Of a stretch of DNA of 64,000 bases, positions 36,191 to 47,748 are shown piece after piece. The stretch is from Stenogyne calaminthoides (Eukaryota; Streptophyta; Magnoliopsida; Lamiales; Lamiaceae): assembly GCA_037126765.1 (NCBI GenBank), contig JBBCBC010000026.1:28567698-28631697 (forward strand), read 5' to 3'. The notes beneath the pieces are model-generated. The model was not told the origin of the DNA and did not search any database. It saw nothing but the letters and a program-made list of their open reading frames with translations. The stretch's first letter is position 1, and each line of letters begins with the position of its first letter. The position numbers and the translations under genes were made by a program.

Positions 36191-36815
36191 TTTAATGGTA
36201 AAAAATTTTTCCCAAAAATCAGGGCGGGCTACAGCCCGGCCCTGCCCACAAAGCCATCCGCCCTTGGGTGGAGGGTGGCTCGATTTGCAGAGGCGATTTG
36301 CAGAGGGTGGCGCGTTTCGATGTTCGTAGAGGTGGGGCGCCGCCGTCGATCCTGGTTTTTGGGTTGTGGCGCCGGCGGCTTTATTTGGGTTTTGATTTTT
36401 GGGGCGGTGGAAATTTGATCTGGGGTTGATTTTTGGGGCGGTGGAAATTTGATCTGGGGCTGAGTGAGACGAGAGAGAAAGAGCGTGAGAAGAGAGAAAG
36501 CGTGAGATGAGAGTGAGAGTTATTAGGAGGGTATTGTAGGTATTATAGATGTGATTTTGCACATAGTAGTAATTAGAAAATTTTCTTGGACCTATTAGTT
36601 AATAGAGGTACCGTTTTGGACCTGTAAGTTTTTCACTCGAGATCGTTTCTGTCACACTTATTTTTGGAACCACAATTATTAATAATTTAATTTTAAATAT
36701 TTTTTATGAATAATCTTTACTAAATTCATATTTTTTTTATTATTCAATTTATATATATAATTTATTTATTTTTTAGAATGAGATTAATATTTCTAATACT
36801 ATGATATAATTATAT

Positions 36816-38572
36816 GGACAAATTGTAAAAACGGGACTTATATTTGCTCCTTATTACACTTTAAGGACATAACTTTAGACTTTTGCAGGTCAGGTACTGA
36901 ACTTTCAATTTGTTGCAAAAAAGGACCCGGACAATTTTAAGAATAAAATGAGGTTTTTTTTTTTTTTTTTTAATTTGCATCTAACCATTTTTCCGTTCTC
37001 AACCTAAATAAAAAACAAGGTATTATGGCAATAAAAAAAATTTATTCTCAACTTTTGTGTTCTTTTTTAAAATTCACTCATTTATATTCAAAGCTAGGGG
37101 CGGAAAATTAATGAAAAAATCGGTATACTGTGTTTTTCAAATTGAAAAATACCAAAAATGTCATTTTTTTCAATATACCGTGAACTGCGCTACAATATGG
37201 TAATATGCATTCAAAAATTTTGATATTTCAATATACCAAAAAAATTTGGTATTTTTTTTTAAAAAATTATGTATACTGATATTTCGATATGACATAGTAT
37301 ATCAAAATTTTGGTATGGGACAGTATATATCGATACCAATTGAAATTTTTAGATACCGAAAACTTCAGTACGGTAGATAAATATTTTTTATTTATCGAAA
37401 TTTTCTGTATGCCGAATTTTGGTATAAAAAAACTATATGAATTTTAAATATAAAAAATTTTGGTACGGTATATGATATGTGTCACTATTTTCAGTACGGT
37501 ACGGTATGCCACTTAATATTAATTAGTAGTTCTTCTTTTTAATTCTTCGAACTACATATTCGGTATTTTCTGTAATTGTTTGAGTATTTGTACTCGTTGT
37601 ATTTAATAAATTTATTTAGGTTTAAAAAAAGTATATTAGAAGTCATTAACTCATTATTAGTGTTGTGAGCACATCGCGCGAGGTCGGCCCCGACCTAGGA
37701 TATCCCATGATAGAGAAGATGGAATTTTACTAAGGCAAACACCTCGTGGATTGCCGGAAGGAACTTTAAAGCCCAAGTCAGCGATGCGCGATCAAAGCGA
37801 CCTCGAGGACCTTGGACTGACACAAGTGTAGAGCATTAACTACGACAGGACAGGTGTCAGGCAGACGGCGCCGAAAAACCTTCTAAAAATAGGCTAGAGT
37901 CAGAGATAAAGCAGAAAATGACGATTATGACTGACAGATCGAAGTACTTAAACGGCCAATTCCCTGCAAATCCGGGAATTATCTTGGGCGAAGTCCCAGC
38001 GAGGTGCCCGAGGTCGACTTGCCTCGGGCGACCTCCCACGACCTCAGAAGCAAATCACATCAGTCTTGTAGCATTTAATGTTTTGCAGAGTAATTTTCGG
38101 CCTATTGTACTTGTAACCCGGGAGAGTGAGCTCCACTCTCCCAAACACTATAAATAAGGCTCATTTATGACCCAAATGACTAGATAATTCATACCATACC
38201 AAACCTCTTGCAAATTTACTTGTTGCACTTAAGTTCACCACTCATTCTCTTCACAATCATGAGCAATTAATACAACTCACTTCTCATAATTACTTGTTTG
38301 TGTCATTAAAATCATAAGCCACATTCTAATCCCTAATCTCGATATTTTGGTGCACAACAATTAACATTTATTATAATTTTTATTTTTTGGAAATATCATT
38401 ATTTTTTATAAAGTGGTATATGAAAAAATAAGTGGATTTTTTTTTTGTTTTATTGTCCGAGTCCTTTTTTTGCAACAAATTGATAGTTAAGTACCTACCC
38501 TACAAAAGTTTAAAGTTGGGTCCTTGAAGTGTAATAAGGGACAAAGATAAGTTCTGTTTTTGCAATTTGTCC
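36816..38572. mobile_element. Mutator-like element with about 140-bp TIRs, TSD TAATTATAT
   Basis: The perfect 9-bp duplication taattatat lies at 36807-36815 and 38573-38581. The long inverted ends share GGACAAATTG, CTTATTACACTT, GGACC..ACTTT and CAATTTGTTGCAAAAAA. There is no transposase. A solo LTR (37661-38359) sits inside, leaving about 1.05 kb of element. 37110-37510 is rich in ggtat/atacc motifs with partial palindromes. Confidence 0.9.
37661..38359 (+). mobile_element. Solo LTR (699 bp) inside the MULE
   Basis: It starts TGTTGTGAGCAC and ends GGTGCACAACA. The flanking five bases are attag and attaa, one mismatch, probably a mutated duplication. TATA box cactataaataagg is at about 38147. 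It is clearly more GC-rich (repeated cgacct/gaggtcg motifs) than its host element. The superfamily is not certain. Confidence 0.8.
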
Positions 38573-38581
38573 TAATTATAT

Positions 38582-40165
38582 TAATAATTATAGTTTCGAG
38601 CTGTTCGTTTTATTTAACAGCTCTAGATGTGACTTATATTACAAAAATGTATTAATTGTGATAACTGAAGGGTTATGCCTATAAAATATGAATCAGTTTC
38701 ACGGTGAACAAATTCACGGCATATCAACTCTATTTTCTTTGCTACAAAGTTCCCTCATTTTCATTAACTGTTTGAGAAGCTTTATGTGGGTCTGTTGGTA
38801 TGATTAGTTTAATTTGGTAATGAAGGTTGAATTGGTGGTTAAAGAAAAACAAGCACCTGTTGCCAATTAATTTTCAACTTGATTAGGATTAGATATCGAG
38901 TAGGCATCAATAACATGTTTGAAATTTTGAGCTTATTCATGACTATCCATGTACCAAAAGTCAAATCATTCCGTTCAAATTATTCACATCTCTTTTCCCT
39001 TTTACATTTATTTATCAGAGTGAGTATCTTGTACACCCAAATGCATCATGCACTCATGCAATAAAATAATTCATTTTAAAAAATAATTAATCCATTAAAT
39101 ATATTATATATGTTACGTGAATACTTGGGTAGGGTTACACATGAGATTTTGTCTATTTACCACTCATTAATTCTGGATCTTGTAACATATACTCCAGAAT
39201 AAACGACAATGTTGCATTTTTTAGATTCCTTGTATTATGTTACAAATTAAAGTACAAATAATTTGTATGAAATTCAATGTTGCATTTTTTAAGATCCTTG
39301 TATTCAGTTACAAATTAAAATACAATTATTCTATTTTCTTAATCTTTAACACATAAACCCAAGATTATGATGGTCAATTTAATATTTTTTATTTTCTACA
39401 TGTCATAAATTCACAATATGAAATATAAAGTGAAACACTGAAAATGGAACATATGATATCATTCCATTTAAAAGGGGTTAGGAATGATTGTGGTTTTCAT
39501 AGAACCGTCCTCGAACCCGCTACATATATATTGGTATTTATATAAATTTGTACTTGATTATTTAAATATATATGTTTGTGTTATACATATAAAATGTTGC
39601 TTTTAAGTGGAAATGAATATCAATGTCAACTTAACTAAAATCACTTGAAATCTCTTTGTTCAATCTCTTCATTTTAATTAATTTGTCCACATTTAAACCA
39701 CATATAAAAGTTCCCCTTATATAAATAGCGAATTTTGTATTAAGTAAAATCCACAAAATTTTGCAGTTATTTTCATTTAAACACATAAGATATTTTCCAC
39801 AACTATAGTTCTTAGATTAGAGAGATAAAAATTAGAGTCCTAGGTTATCAAAGAAATGGATATTAATTAAAAAAGGTGGTGCATGAGAAAATGCAAATCC
39901 AAGATTAGTAGCCAATCAATCACGAAAAAGACCAAGAAAGTAGGATCCAATTCTTCATCATCACGAATGGGACTCAACTGCAGGGCATAATAGTGGAGGG
40001 ACCATTTTCTAGCTTTTTTTAATTTTGCCATCACTACTTAGATTTCCCACAAGTAAAAGTTGCATTTAAAAAAATATATATGATTCCATTTATTTAGTTC
40101 CATAAAGATATGTCATTAGTACATATCATTTTATTTTCAATTTTCATGGGCCAATTTGCCTACAC

Positions 40166-40203
<38 letters not shown>

Positions 40204-40542
40204 TGCTTCCTCTGAGCTGTTTTTTGTTAGCAACGATTATAACAGTGACCCCAGAAACTGTATCATTGATGATAAAAGAAAAGAGACGTGGGGAAAAACA
40301 CATCAGAAGATGGACCATGAATTCGGAGAAAAGGTAACAAAATAACGACAATTAGGATACATAAGTGTACACTTATATACTATAGTCGGCACGTGAAAAA
40401 AATAATTTTTCCATGTTTCATATGCAAGCAAATTAAACACGTCTGTAATCCCATATGTGTATTCATATAAATAGTTATAGATACAACTATGTAATTAACC
40501 TACTTTATACTGTATAGAGTGCACTAATATGAAATATGTTAA
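38582..40542. other. Intergenic, AT-rich, no gene seen
   Basis: It contains a short direct repeat (ttgcattttttagattccttgtatt.. at about 39212 and 39281) and an (AT)15 microsatellite at 40171-40200. The 75- and 60-codon frames around 40110-40351 are largely translation of this microsatellite. Confidence 0.5.
40171..40200. repeat. (AT)15 microsatellite
   Basis: Uninterrupted AT dinucleotides, directly followed by ttggtgcttcc. Confidence 0.95.
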
Positions 40543-41034
40543 CACTAAAAAAAAAAAAAAAAAAAAAAAGTGAATTGTCAACGAAATTTTTCAATGTACC
40601 TAGAAAATTTCTAACAAAAATAATTTTGATTTAAATAGTTTTATTGCCTACAACTTGCCTACAAAATACTTTAATCATATAAATATTTTTATTCATAGGT
40701 AATTTTGCCTATAGAAATATAATTCATAGGTAAATTTGTTTATAGGTCATTTTTAAACTACAAATATAATTGTCACTGAAATGTAAATTGCCTAGGGAAT
40801 ATTTGTGTAGGTAATTTGTTTGTCTACCGAAATTATAAATGTATAGACAATTTACTCGTACGTAATTTGTTTGCCTAAAATTTATTTGTGTAGGTAATTA
40901 TTTCATAAATTATTCTAAAATTTGGTAGACAAGTCATACGCAATCCTCACTTTCTAATGACCAAATTATTTTTGTAAGAAAATTTTGTAGTCATTCGAAA
41001 GTTTTTGTAGGAAATTCTTCATTTATTTGTAGTG
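40543..41034. mobile_element. CACTA-like MITE, copy 1
   Basis: The right end, read inward on the minus strand, begins CACTACAAATAAATGAAGAA. The left end starts CACTA followed by a 20-plus A run, then gtgaattgtcaacgaaattt, which resembles the inverted right end. The sequence matches the copy at 54760 (tgaagaattgtctacc, aataatttggtc). A 3-bp duplication is not evident. It is non-coding. Confidence 0.6.
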
Positions 41035-41244
41035 ACTTGAATCCTCTGTTTTATATTGTATAAGTTATAACATCACTTTTGTATTTCATTTCTAGTGACA
41101 CTATCTGTACGATGTATTTGAAATATAGCATGCACTAAAATGAAATATGGGATTAAAACACTATAAATAATAAAGTATTCTTGTGATTTTTAAAAAGAAT
41201 ATTTTCATAAAAAGGGCATTTGACACTTTACAGTTACCATAATT

Positions 41245-41491
41245 TTTTTGTGAGGAAGAGACGATAAACTCTCCACACCCGTGCCGTTGGCCCCTCAGCC
41301 GGGCGGGTTGTAAATCGAATGATGTGCCCAAGTGGCAGACACTTGTGGGAGAGAGCCAACAAGATTCAATCCCCAAGACAAATTAATATTTCAATGGAGA
41401 ATTTGTCCCACACGGAATTCGAACCTGCGTTGTCGGGGGACTTCTCCCCACATCACCACAAGCTTTACCACTTGGCTATGCCCTTGGGGCT
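41245..41491 (-). mobile_element. tRNA-derived SINE with 15-bp TSD
   Basis: On the minus strand it starts gccccaagggcatagccaag. A Pol III A box (TAGCCAAGTGGT, 41468-41479) and B box (GGTTCGAATTC, 41415-41425) follow at normal spacing. The 3' end is a short A-rich tail. The 15-bp sequence acagttaccataatt flanks both sides (41230-41244 and 41492-41506), a perfect duplication typical of LINE-driven insertion. It lies about 500 bp upstream of the cytochrome b561 gene. Confidence 0.9.
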
Positions 41492-42008
41492 ACAGTTACC
41501 ATAATTGTCTGTACCTATAGTGGGGATAGCAGAAGATAGTGTTCTTCACCAAAAAAAAAAAAAAAAAATTTCTCAGAATGTCCCAAATTTCTCATCTCCT
41601 CCATTACAATTCTGACTAAAACACCCATCTCAGAAATCCCACATTCCCTCCATTAAATCCAAAAATGTCAAAACGACCCCACCATTGTCGAAATCTATAC
41701 AAATTAGTCCATTCCTTAAACCCCACTATCCCATACAATATACAAAAGAAAGCTATAAACTCAATGTAATACCCAACATTACTATAATCATTCCACTTTG
41801 CCTTTACACACCAAAAGAAAGGGTGGCTATAGAAGGAACTACAAGGATATATATTGAAAGATTAAGAGATAAAGAAAGGCAACCATAAAAGCCCTGTCAA
41901 TTGAGAATAAGGAAAAAGCAAAAAGAGTACCTCAAGTGCTGGTTTTCTTGATATTCCTGCTTTCTTCTTGTTCTTTTAGGTGTTGAAATCCTCCATCAAG
42001 ATTGCAAT

Positions 42009-42120
42009 ATGTTATCTTCAAAGAAGGAGGTATGTGTTTTGTTAAATTATGATCTAGTTCCTTATCCTATAGATATATTCCAAGAATTATACATATAGTG
42101 CAAGTATTAAAGAATCTGTG

Positions 42121-42151
<31 letters not shown>

Positions 42152-43290
42152 GTTTTAGATGAGTCCTCAACTGTTATTTGAGATCAAACTCCATGGATTC
42201 CTTCTGTGGGCTTCAGTTGGTTTTCTAATGCCAGTTGCTATACTGGCAAAGAGGATGTCTAAAAAAAGAGGAATCTGGTACAAGGCTAAGAATCATATTC
42301 TATGTTCATGCTATAACACAGGCAAGTACATTTTATTTTACATTTCTATTCTAGTAGAAAAACATTATATATTCTTTAATTTTCTGTGACATTTCACCTC
42401 TGTATGATGAACAGCATTCCTACAGTGTCATAATTACATCTAATTACAACTTGGGGCCTTGTTAGTTAGATAAGGTGCCCCACAATCAACTTTTAATGAC
42501 CTAAGCATAATCTAAATTATGACTTTTACTTGGTGGAAATTATTAAGACACTTGGGCTGTACGAAAAGAACTGTGTACATTATTAAAATAGAACAATTCC
42601 AGGGAAAAATAAGGAGCTTAATGGCTATTAGCTACAAAGCGACCATAAGAATGATGATTAATGCCTAAAAACATTAGTTAAATGCCCATAAACGACGATT
42701 ATTTTTCTCCACATTCACCAGAAAATGAGTCATATACATCTGCAGGTTATCTCAGTCCTACTAGCTACAGCAGGGGCAGTAATGTCAATAAAATACTTCG
42801 ACAACTCTTTCAGCAACGATCACCAAAGAATAGGCGTTGCATTTTATGTTGGCATGTGGTTGCAAGCATTGGTTGGCATTTTCAGACCCCATAGGTAAAA
42901 AATCACTCTTTATCGAGACAATGGGTAAAGAATGATTTTTTTTTAATTATTAGCTCATTCTTGATATTATTTGTTTACAGGGGAAGCAAAGGCAGAAGTA
43001 TATGGTTTATTTTTCACTGGATAGCAGGAATAGCTGTTTCATTACTTGGTGTAATCAACATATACACAGGTTTACAAGCCTACCAAAAAAGAACATCAAA
43101 GAATGTCAGGTTTTGGACCATTCTTTTCACGGTTCAGATTTCTATTGTACTCTTCATCTACCTTCTCCAAGAAAAATGGCATTATATACAGAAACAGGGA
43201 ACGTTTCTTAAAAATAAGCCCGTACGACCTACTGATCAAGAGATGTCTCCACGTTGCCAGCAGAAAGAAGCATCACCGCAACATTGTTGA
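42009..43290 (+). CDS. Cytochrome b561 domain-containing protein (At2g30890-like), four exons, one frame break
   Basis: Likely exons are 42009-42029 (MLSSKKE), 42159-42321, 42746-42894 and 42981-43290. The b561 core has its transmembrane helices and the four His that would bind two haems: [23 protein letters not shown] and FHWIAG. Further markers are [11 protein letters not shown] and [10 protein letters not shown]. The family moves electrons across membranes, often with ascorbate as donor; the substrate here is unknown. Exon 2 needs a one-base frame change at the A7 run 42261-42267: upstream it reads [10 protein letters not shown], downstream [12 protein letters not shown]. This may be an assembly error. 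Intron 2 starts GC (cacag|gcaagt), an accepted minor donor. No signal peptide is found, and an upstream exon may be missing. The last exon runs convergently towards the next gene. Confidence 0.85.
42117..42144. repeat. (TG)n microsatellite in intron 1 of the b561 gene
   Basis: About 14 TG units near the 3' end of the intron, just before the acceptor of exon 2. Confidence 0.95.
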
Positions 43291-43612
43291 AAATATATTA
43301 AATTCTAGAAACGTAGTCATGTTTGAATTCTTTCCAACATTTCTATGATTAGCACAAGTTGATGTGGTTTGATTAATTCTCAAATTCAAATTTGTAAATT
43401 GTGATTAGACAAGAAAGTCTTACTATACATCATGAATATGCAATTATATTTATTCGTTGAATCATGAAGAACAACATTAGAAAGCAGTGAAAAAAGATAC
43501 AAAATGTAATGAGAATTTACAGAGGTAATAAGAGTTCAAAGTGTATTTTATTTATGCTAAGGTAAATGTGCTTTCACTATTAACATAACTGATGTACAAA
43601 AAAGTAATATTA
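43291..43612. other. Convergent 3' region between b561 and the thylakoid protein gene
   Basis: AT-rich DNA serving as 3' untranslated and terminator space for both genes. No repeat or further gene is seen. Confidence 0.6.
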
Positions 43613-45071
43613 TCATGGTAAAAGTTGGATATAACCTGTAGCGATTGCTATTCCTAATATAACAATAGGCGGAAGGATAATAAATGCACCAATGGTGGCG
43701 AAGAAAACAGAGTCGTTCCTCCGAGATACTTCATTCAAGTAAGTCTGCCTTCGTATGTTTCTCTTCTGTGATGTGGTTAAAAACTTGGCTGTCACCTTCT
43801 TTATATTTTTACCTAATGGAATGGTGAAATCATCGTCACGGTCTCCAACTAAGTTTGCAAGTTGTTCACGTATTGTTGATCGGTCAGAACTGCTCTCATA
43901 GCCTGGTTAAGAATCAATCAACATTAGCTTGAAACACAAGACCAATAGAGATTGTTCTATTTTAGCTTTAAAAAGCAGAACAATCTTATTTCAGAGAGAA
44001 AATACCATCAGCAGAGGGACTACGAGGTGTGAGTTGTTCCAAGAGATCAAGCTGCATCTGAGCAGAAGAGGACGACCCTATGTTTCAAAATGAATGAATA
44101 CGGAATCATAGATAAATATCAGCAAGCAGTACATACTAGCTACTTCATCAACAAATATGGATGTGTGACAAATTAAAAGCAATAATTTTTTTTAAAAAAA
44201 ACTTCAATTTAGTCGGAAATAAGCCCATGATCTTTTCTTTAAGATGAGTACTATGATATCTTATACATTCCTTTTACATCGACCACAGTAATTTTGGCCG
44301 TCATTTATATATCACAGCCTTTAATCTTCAGTTACACAATGAGGCACATATTCTGTTAACTACTTGTTACATTCCTTTCTTTCCATCTGTCGTTTAAAGC
44401 GACTGCAACTAATGCCTCAACCGTACGAATAATCAATTGGAGAAACTCATAAATAAGCAAATTTAGGGGTCATTTTCCTACACAGAAACTATCATCAAGT
44501 GATAACAGATTAGCAACAAATCTCACAAAGTCATAATCTAACGATGCGGTTGACATTTAAGCTCTAATTACACATCAATCTCCAATTGATTCTAAACAGT
44601 TTCACCAAATGAAAATGATACTTCTTCCTAACAATTCAACTAAGCTACCATTTTGAGCTTGCCAAAAAAACTTGTTAAGCATTCAATTCAAGATTCTTCA
44701 ACACAAACACACTGCAAATCCTAGTTCACTTCTCAGTTAATCCAACAACTGGGTAAAAAGAAGGGCCAAAATGAAAACTAAAAACTCAATTCACATTCTT
44801 GACCTAAATTCCCAAATTAACTAAAACCCACAATTCTACAAAACTTGAAATCAGAATCAGAAATTGGCAGCATATTACCAGCGTAAGTTGGAGTATCTTC
44901 CTCAGTGAGTCTACTCTCAGTTCCTTCAGAGAGTGCAGCCGCCGCCTTCAAAAAAGATGGAGGCAGAGTGTCGTACAGCTTCAACCCAATTATTTTCTGC
45001 TTCGAACTCGGCTGCGAAATTAAGGGCTTTGGGTGCAGAATAGTAGAACCAGTTCCAAGATTGAGGGCCAT
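43613..45071 (-). CDS. Chloroplast thylakoid membrane protein, probably DAC-like (At3g17930), three exons
   Basis: The exons join in frame: 45071-44879, 44077-44006 and 43902-43613, giving 184 residues. The N-terminus (MALNLGTGSTILHPKPLISQ...) is rich in Ser/Lys and poor in acids, like a plastid transit peptide. The conserved C-terminal part reads STIREQLANLVGDRDDDFTI, KKVTAKFLTTSQKRNIRRQT and YLNEVSRRNDSVFFATIGAF. It ends in a membrane helix (IILPPIVILGIAIATGYIQL). From memory this resembles DAC, a factor needed for cytochrome b6f accumulation. The gene model is firm; the family name is my best guess. Introns have GT-AG ends. It is convergent with the b561 gene, 322 bp apart. Confidence 0.8.
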
Positions 45072-45253
45072 TGAAATATTTGGGAATTTTTATGATTGGA
45101 AAATTGGAATTGAGTTTGAGGTTCCATTGTATTGCCAAGAATTTGTTAAACTTAACGACCACCTCAATTTAAATGGCGGTTCAGGAAATTAGCTCCTCCA
45201 CATATATTATTTTTTTGTGGGTCACTGCCACTGGAAAATAGACAAATTGTTAT

Positions 45254-45848
45254 GGGGTTTAAATTTTTTTGTAATCATGTACTTTTGCTATGTTTTGAAA
45301 TTGGTTTTGATTGTTTTGACTTTTTTATTTTGGTCTTATAAGTTATTAATTTTTTTTAAATTGGTCTTTTAACCTATTGTAGCAGGTTACCAAACAGGTA
45401 ACCGCCACCTATGTAATTATTTTATTTTTTCCTTTAATTTTGAAATACCACCTAAACTTTTTAATCCAAATAATTTATGTTGGGATATTTTTCGTATTTT
45501 TTTAGGAAGGGAGAGTGGTTTTCTGTCTTTATTGATTTAATTATTTTTTTTGGGTCAGTTTAGACCCAGTAAATCGATCTGATTCGCTTTGTCTTTTAAT
45601 ATATAAATTATTTTAAACCCGATCAAAATTATTAGGATTAAAATAGTTCAAGTGGACGCTTCTAAATTAAAGAGAAAATTAAAATAATTACATATGATGT
45701 TTACCTGCTTTGTAACCTACTGCAACAGGTGAAAATAACAAATTTCAAAATTTTAGAAAAATTACAGGACCATAATTAAAAAGTCAAAAACAATCGGGAC
45801 CAATTTCAAAACGATACAAAGTTACGGGACTACAAAAAAAATAATCCC
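45254..45848. mobile_element. Mutator-like element with long inverted ends
   Basis: About 150 bp at the left (GTTTTGAAATTGGT, TTGTTTTGACTTTTTTA, GTAGCAGGTTAC) recur inverted at the right (ttaaaaagtcaaaaacaatc, accaatttcaaaac, gtaacctactgcaaca). The middle is non-coding. The outermost bases agree only roughly and no 9-bp duplication is evident, so the limits are approximate. Confidence 0.65.
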
Positions 45849-47744
45849 TTATTTAGGAGAAAACAATATTGGTATATGATTTAGCAAAAAAAAAACAAAA
45901 ATCTCACACTTGTCACTTTAATAATCTTTTTTTGTCAAAATAATTCTTTCTAGTCAAATTGAAAAGTTACTTGTAGCTAATCAATAGTATAGTAGTATAC
46001 TTCCCTTTATGGCAAAAACTTGTGTATTATAAAAGTAAAAAATACCTTCGGAATGAAATGAAGAGTTCATATAAAGAAAATACTAACTCATACAAATAAA
46101 TTATTATTTGTATGTTAAATAATATTAGTGGTTCTCATTTCTCAGTATACAAATGACTTTCTTTGGGAAAACAAAGTGATTGGTCGAAATTCATCGGTCA
46201 AAATTGAATTATGCACTAATTTTACGACGCAGTTGATACAACGACATTTAAAACGTTAAATTTGTAAATTGAGAAAGATGGAACATACTAAAATTTTACT
46301 TTGATTTAATTGAGCATGATGAACAGTGTGCTTATTTAATCATTTATCCTATAATTTTGAGAATAATATATATTTGAATTGATTTAATTGTGATATTTAT
46401 TTTGTCATGAAATAATCGAGCATTAATTAGATTCCCCTATAATCGAGCATTCGTTTTTCATTTATGATCCTCAAATTAACTAGTCACATATATGGTCGAT
46501 GATTGGATTAATTTGTGCGTTTTTGTGATTAAGGCACTAAAACAATCGAACTCACACTTGTCCAATATCTTTAGAAATATTATTTTGTTTCAAAACCTTT
46601 GTTTAATTTGATGATTAATGGGGTATAGGGAGTTTATAACAAAAGAAAACAAAAGTAAATTGGTGACGTCAAATTTTAAGAAAAAAATTACATTTAAAAG
46701 TGATGTCAATTTAAATGTTTTAGAATTTTTCATTGAAAAAAATTATACCTCATTTAAACTTTAATACAATAAAAATTATCTTTATCAACAAGTGTCTAAT
46801 TTAAATGATATTAAGAAAAAATAAAAAATAATAGTATTAAATGATGTAAAGTTGGCAAAGCGGATTTAGTGGAGGAAAATAATAGTATTAAATGGTATAA
46901 AGTGAGTTAGGTGGATGAAAATAATAGTATTAAAAATAGTATGAGCCAGTTGTTTTTAATTTTTTAGGAAATGATCAAAAAAAATAAAATTCCGGTTATT
47001 TACGAAAATTATCCTAATTTTGATATCTTTATAAAAAGTTCGAACTTGTAAAATAGCGTGAAATTATTTCATTATATAGTTATAAATCTTCTAATTTTCT
47101 TTCAAAAAAAGTAGGTTTTGACACGTGTATATACACATTGTTAATTAATTTTTTTTAGTAATAATAGTATAGATAAAAGGTGGAACTTTGTAAAGCGGGT
47201 TTAGTGAAGGAAAATAATAGTATAAATAAGTTTTTAAACCCGCTTTAAAAAGTGAATTGGGGGTTTAATGAAAATTTTTAATATTTTTTAATTCATACTC
47301 CCAAATACATATCAGTAAAAATAACACATTAATTAGAATCATTCAAATTATAACAAATAAAATTTAATTTTTAATCAGGAAATCATAAACAAAATTCAAA
47401 AGTTTTAATCAATCTCACATCAAAGAAGATTATTTAATGGGATATTAAATTGACTCCAATTTTAAAAAAAATAGATATGTTAGTATTTTAGAAAAATAAA
47501 TAAAGATGAAAATAAATAAATAAGCTTATATTAAAATTATTTTCGAACTTGAATTTTATTAGTTATTGAAATTTAAATTCTTCATTAATTTACTTTCTAA
47601 GCTAAAAAAGTAGATAAATCAAAAGAAAGAAACAATTAAAATAACACGTGTATATACACATTTAATTTAATAAAAATTTATAAAATTAATATTTTTTTAG
47701 TAATAATAGTATAGATAAAAGGTGGAACTTTGTACTAATTTTAG
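45849..47744. other. Intergenic, AT-rich, with a direct repeat
   Basis: No gene. A direct repeat of about 75-90 bp (acacgtgtatatacacatt ... taataatagtatagataaaa ... ggtggaactttgta) occurs at 47121-47192 and 47644-47734. A related motif (aataatagtattaaatg) recurs at 46830-46930. The repeats could be LTR-like or insertion scars; I cannot decide. Confidence 0.5.
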
Positions 47745-47748
47745 TTAT

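Larger units (their letters stand above)
18105..36266 (-). mobile_element. Tip100-like hAT element, TSD GGTGGAGG, host of the Sirevirus insertion
   Basis: The terminal repeats CAAGGGCGGAT (18105-18115, and inverted at 36256-36266) are flanked by the perfect 8-bp duplication ggtggagg (18097-18104 and 36267-36274). Without the copia element (14754 bp plus 5) it is about 3.4 kb, a normal size for the family. It carries one transposase gene on the minus strand. 35640-35760 holds a short direct repeat (aaaattctcctcaaaattcttgcccc). It sits inside the GC-rich interior of the MULE. Confidence 0.9.
15890..36638. mobile_element. Mutator-like (Pack-MULE-type) element, TSD GAGATCGTT, outermost shell of a triple nest
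   Basis: A perfect 9-bp duplication gagatcgtt lies at 15881-15889 and 36639-36647. The termini are inverted: GAATTAATGACTTAGAGGTC at the left, and the complement of the right end GAGTGAAAAACTTACAGGTC. Diverged similarity continues for about 130 bp (second AGGTYCAA, CAAAATCA, ATACCC, TCTCTTTCTCACGC). Without the hAT element inside (18105-36266 plus 8 bp) the MULE is about 2.58 kb. I see no MuDR transposase, so it is non-autonomous. The interior has GC-rich open frames (16204-16461; 36176-36562) and a fragment of a fatty acyl-CoA reductase gene, as expected of a Pack-MULE that captured host DNA. Confidence 0.85.

Noticed and set aside
36176..36562. 128-codon minus-strand frame near the right MULE end
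   Set aside because: It crosses the hAT terminal repeat and the 8-bp duplication, so it cannot be an old gene; composition is low complexity.
40110..40351. Frames with runs of Ile/Tyr
   Set aside because: Translation of the (AT)15 microsatellite.
47121..47734. Small LTR element bounded by the 75-90-bp direct repeats
   Set aside because: The repeats lack TG/CA ends and target duplication, and there is no primer binding site between them.
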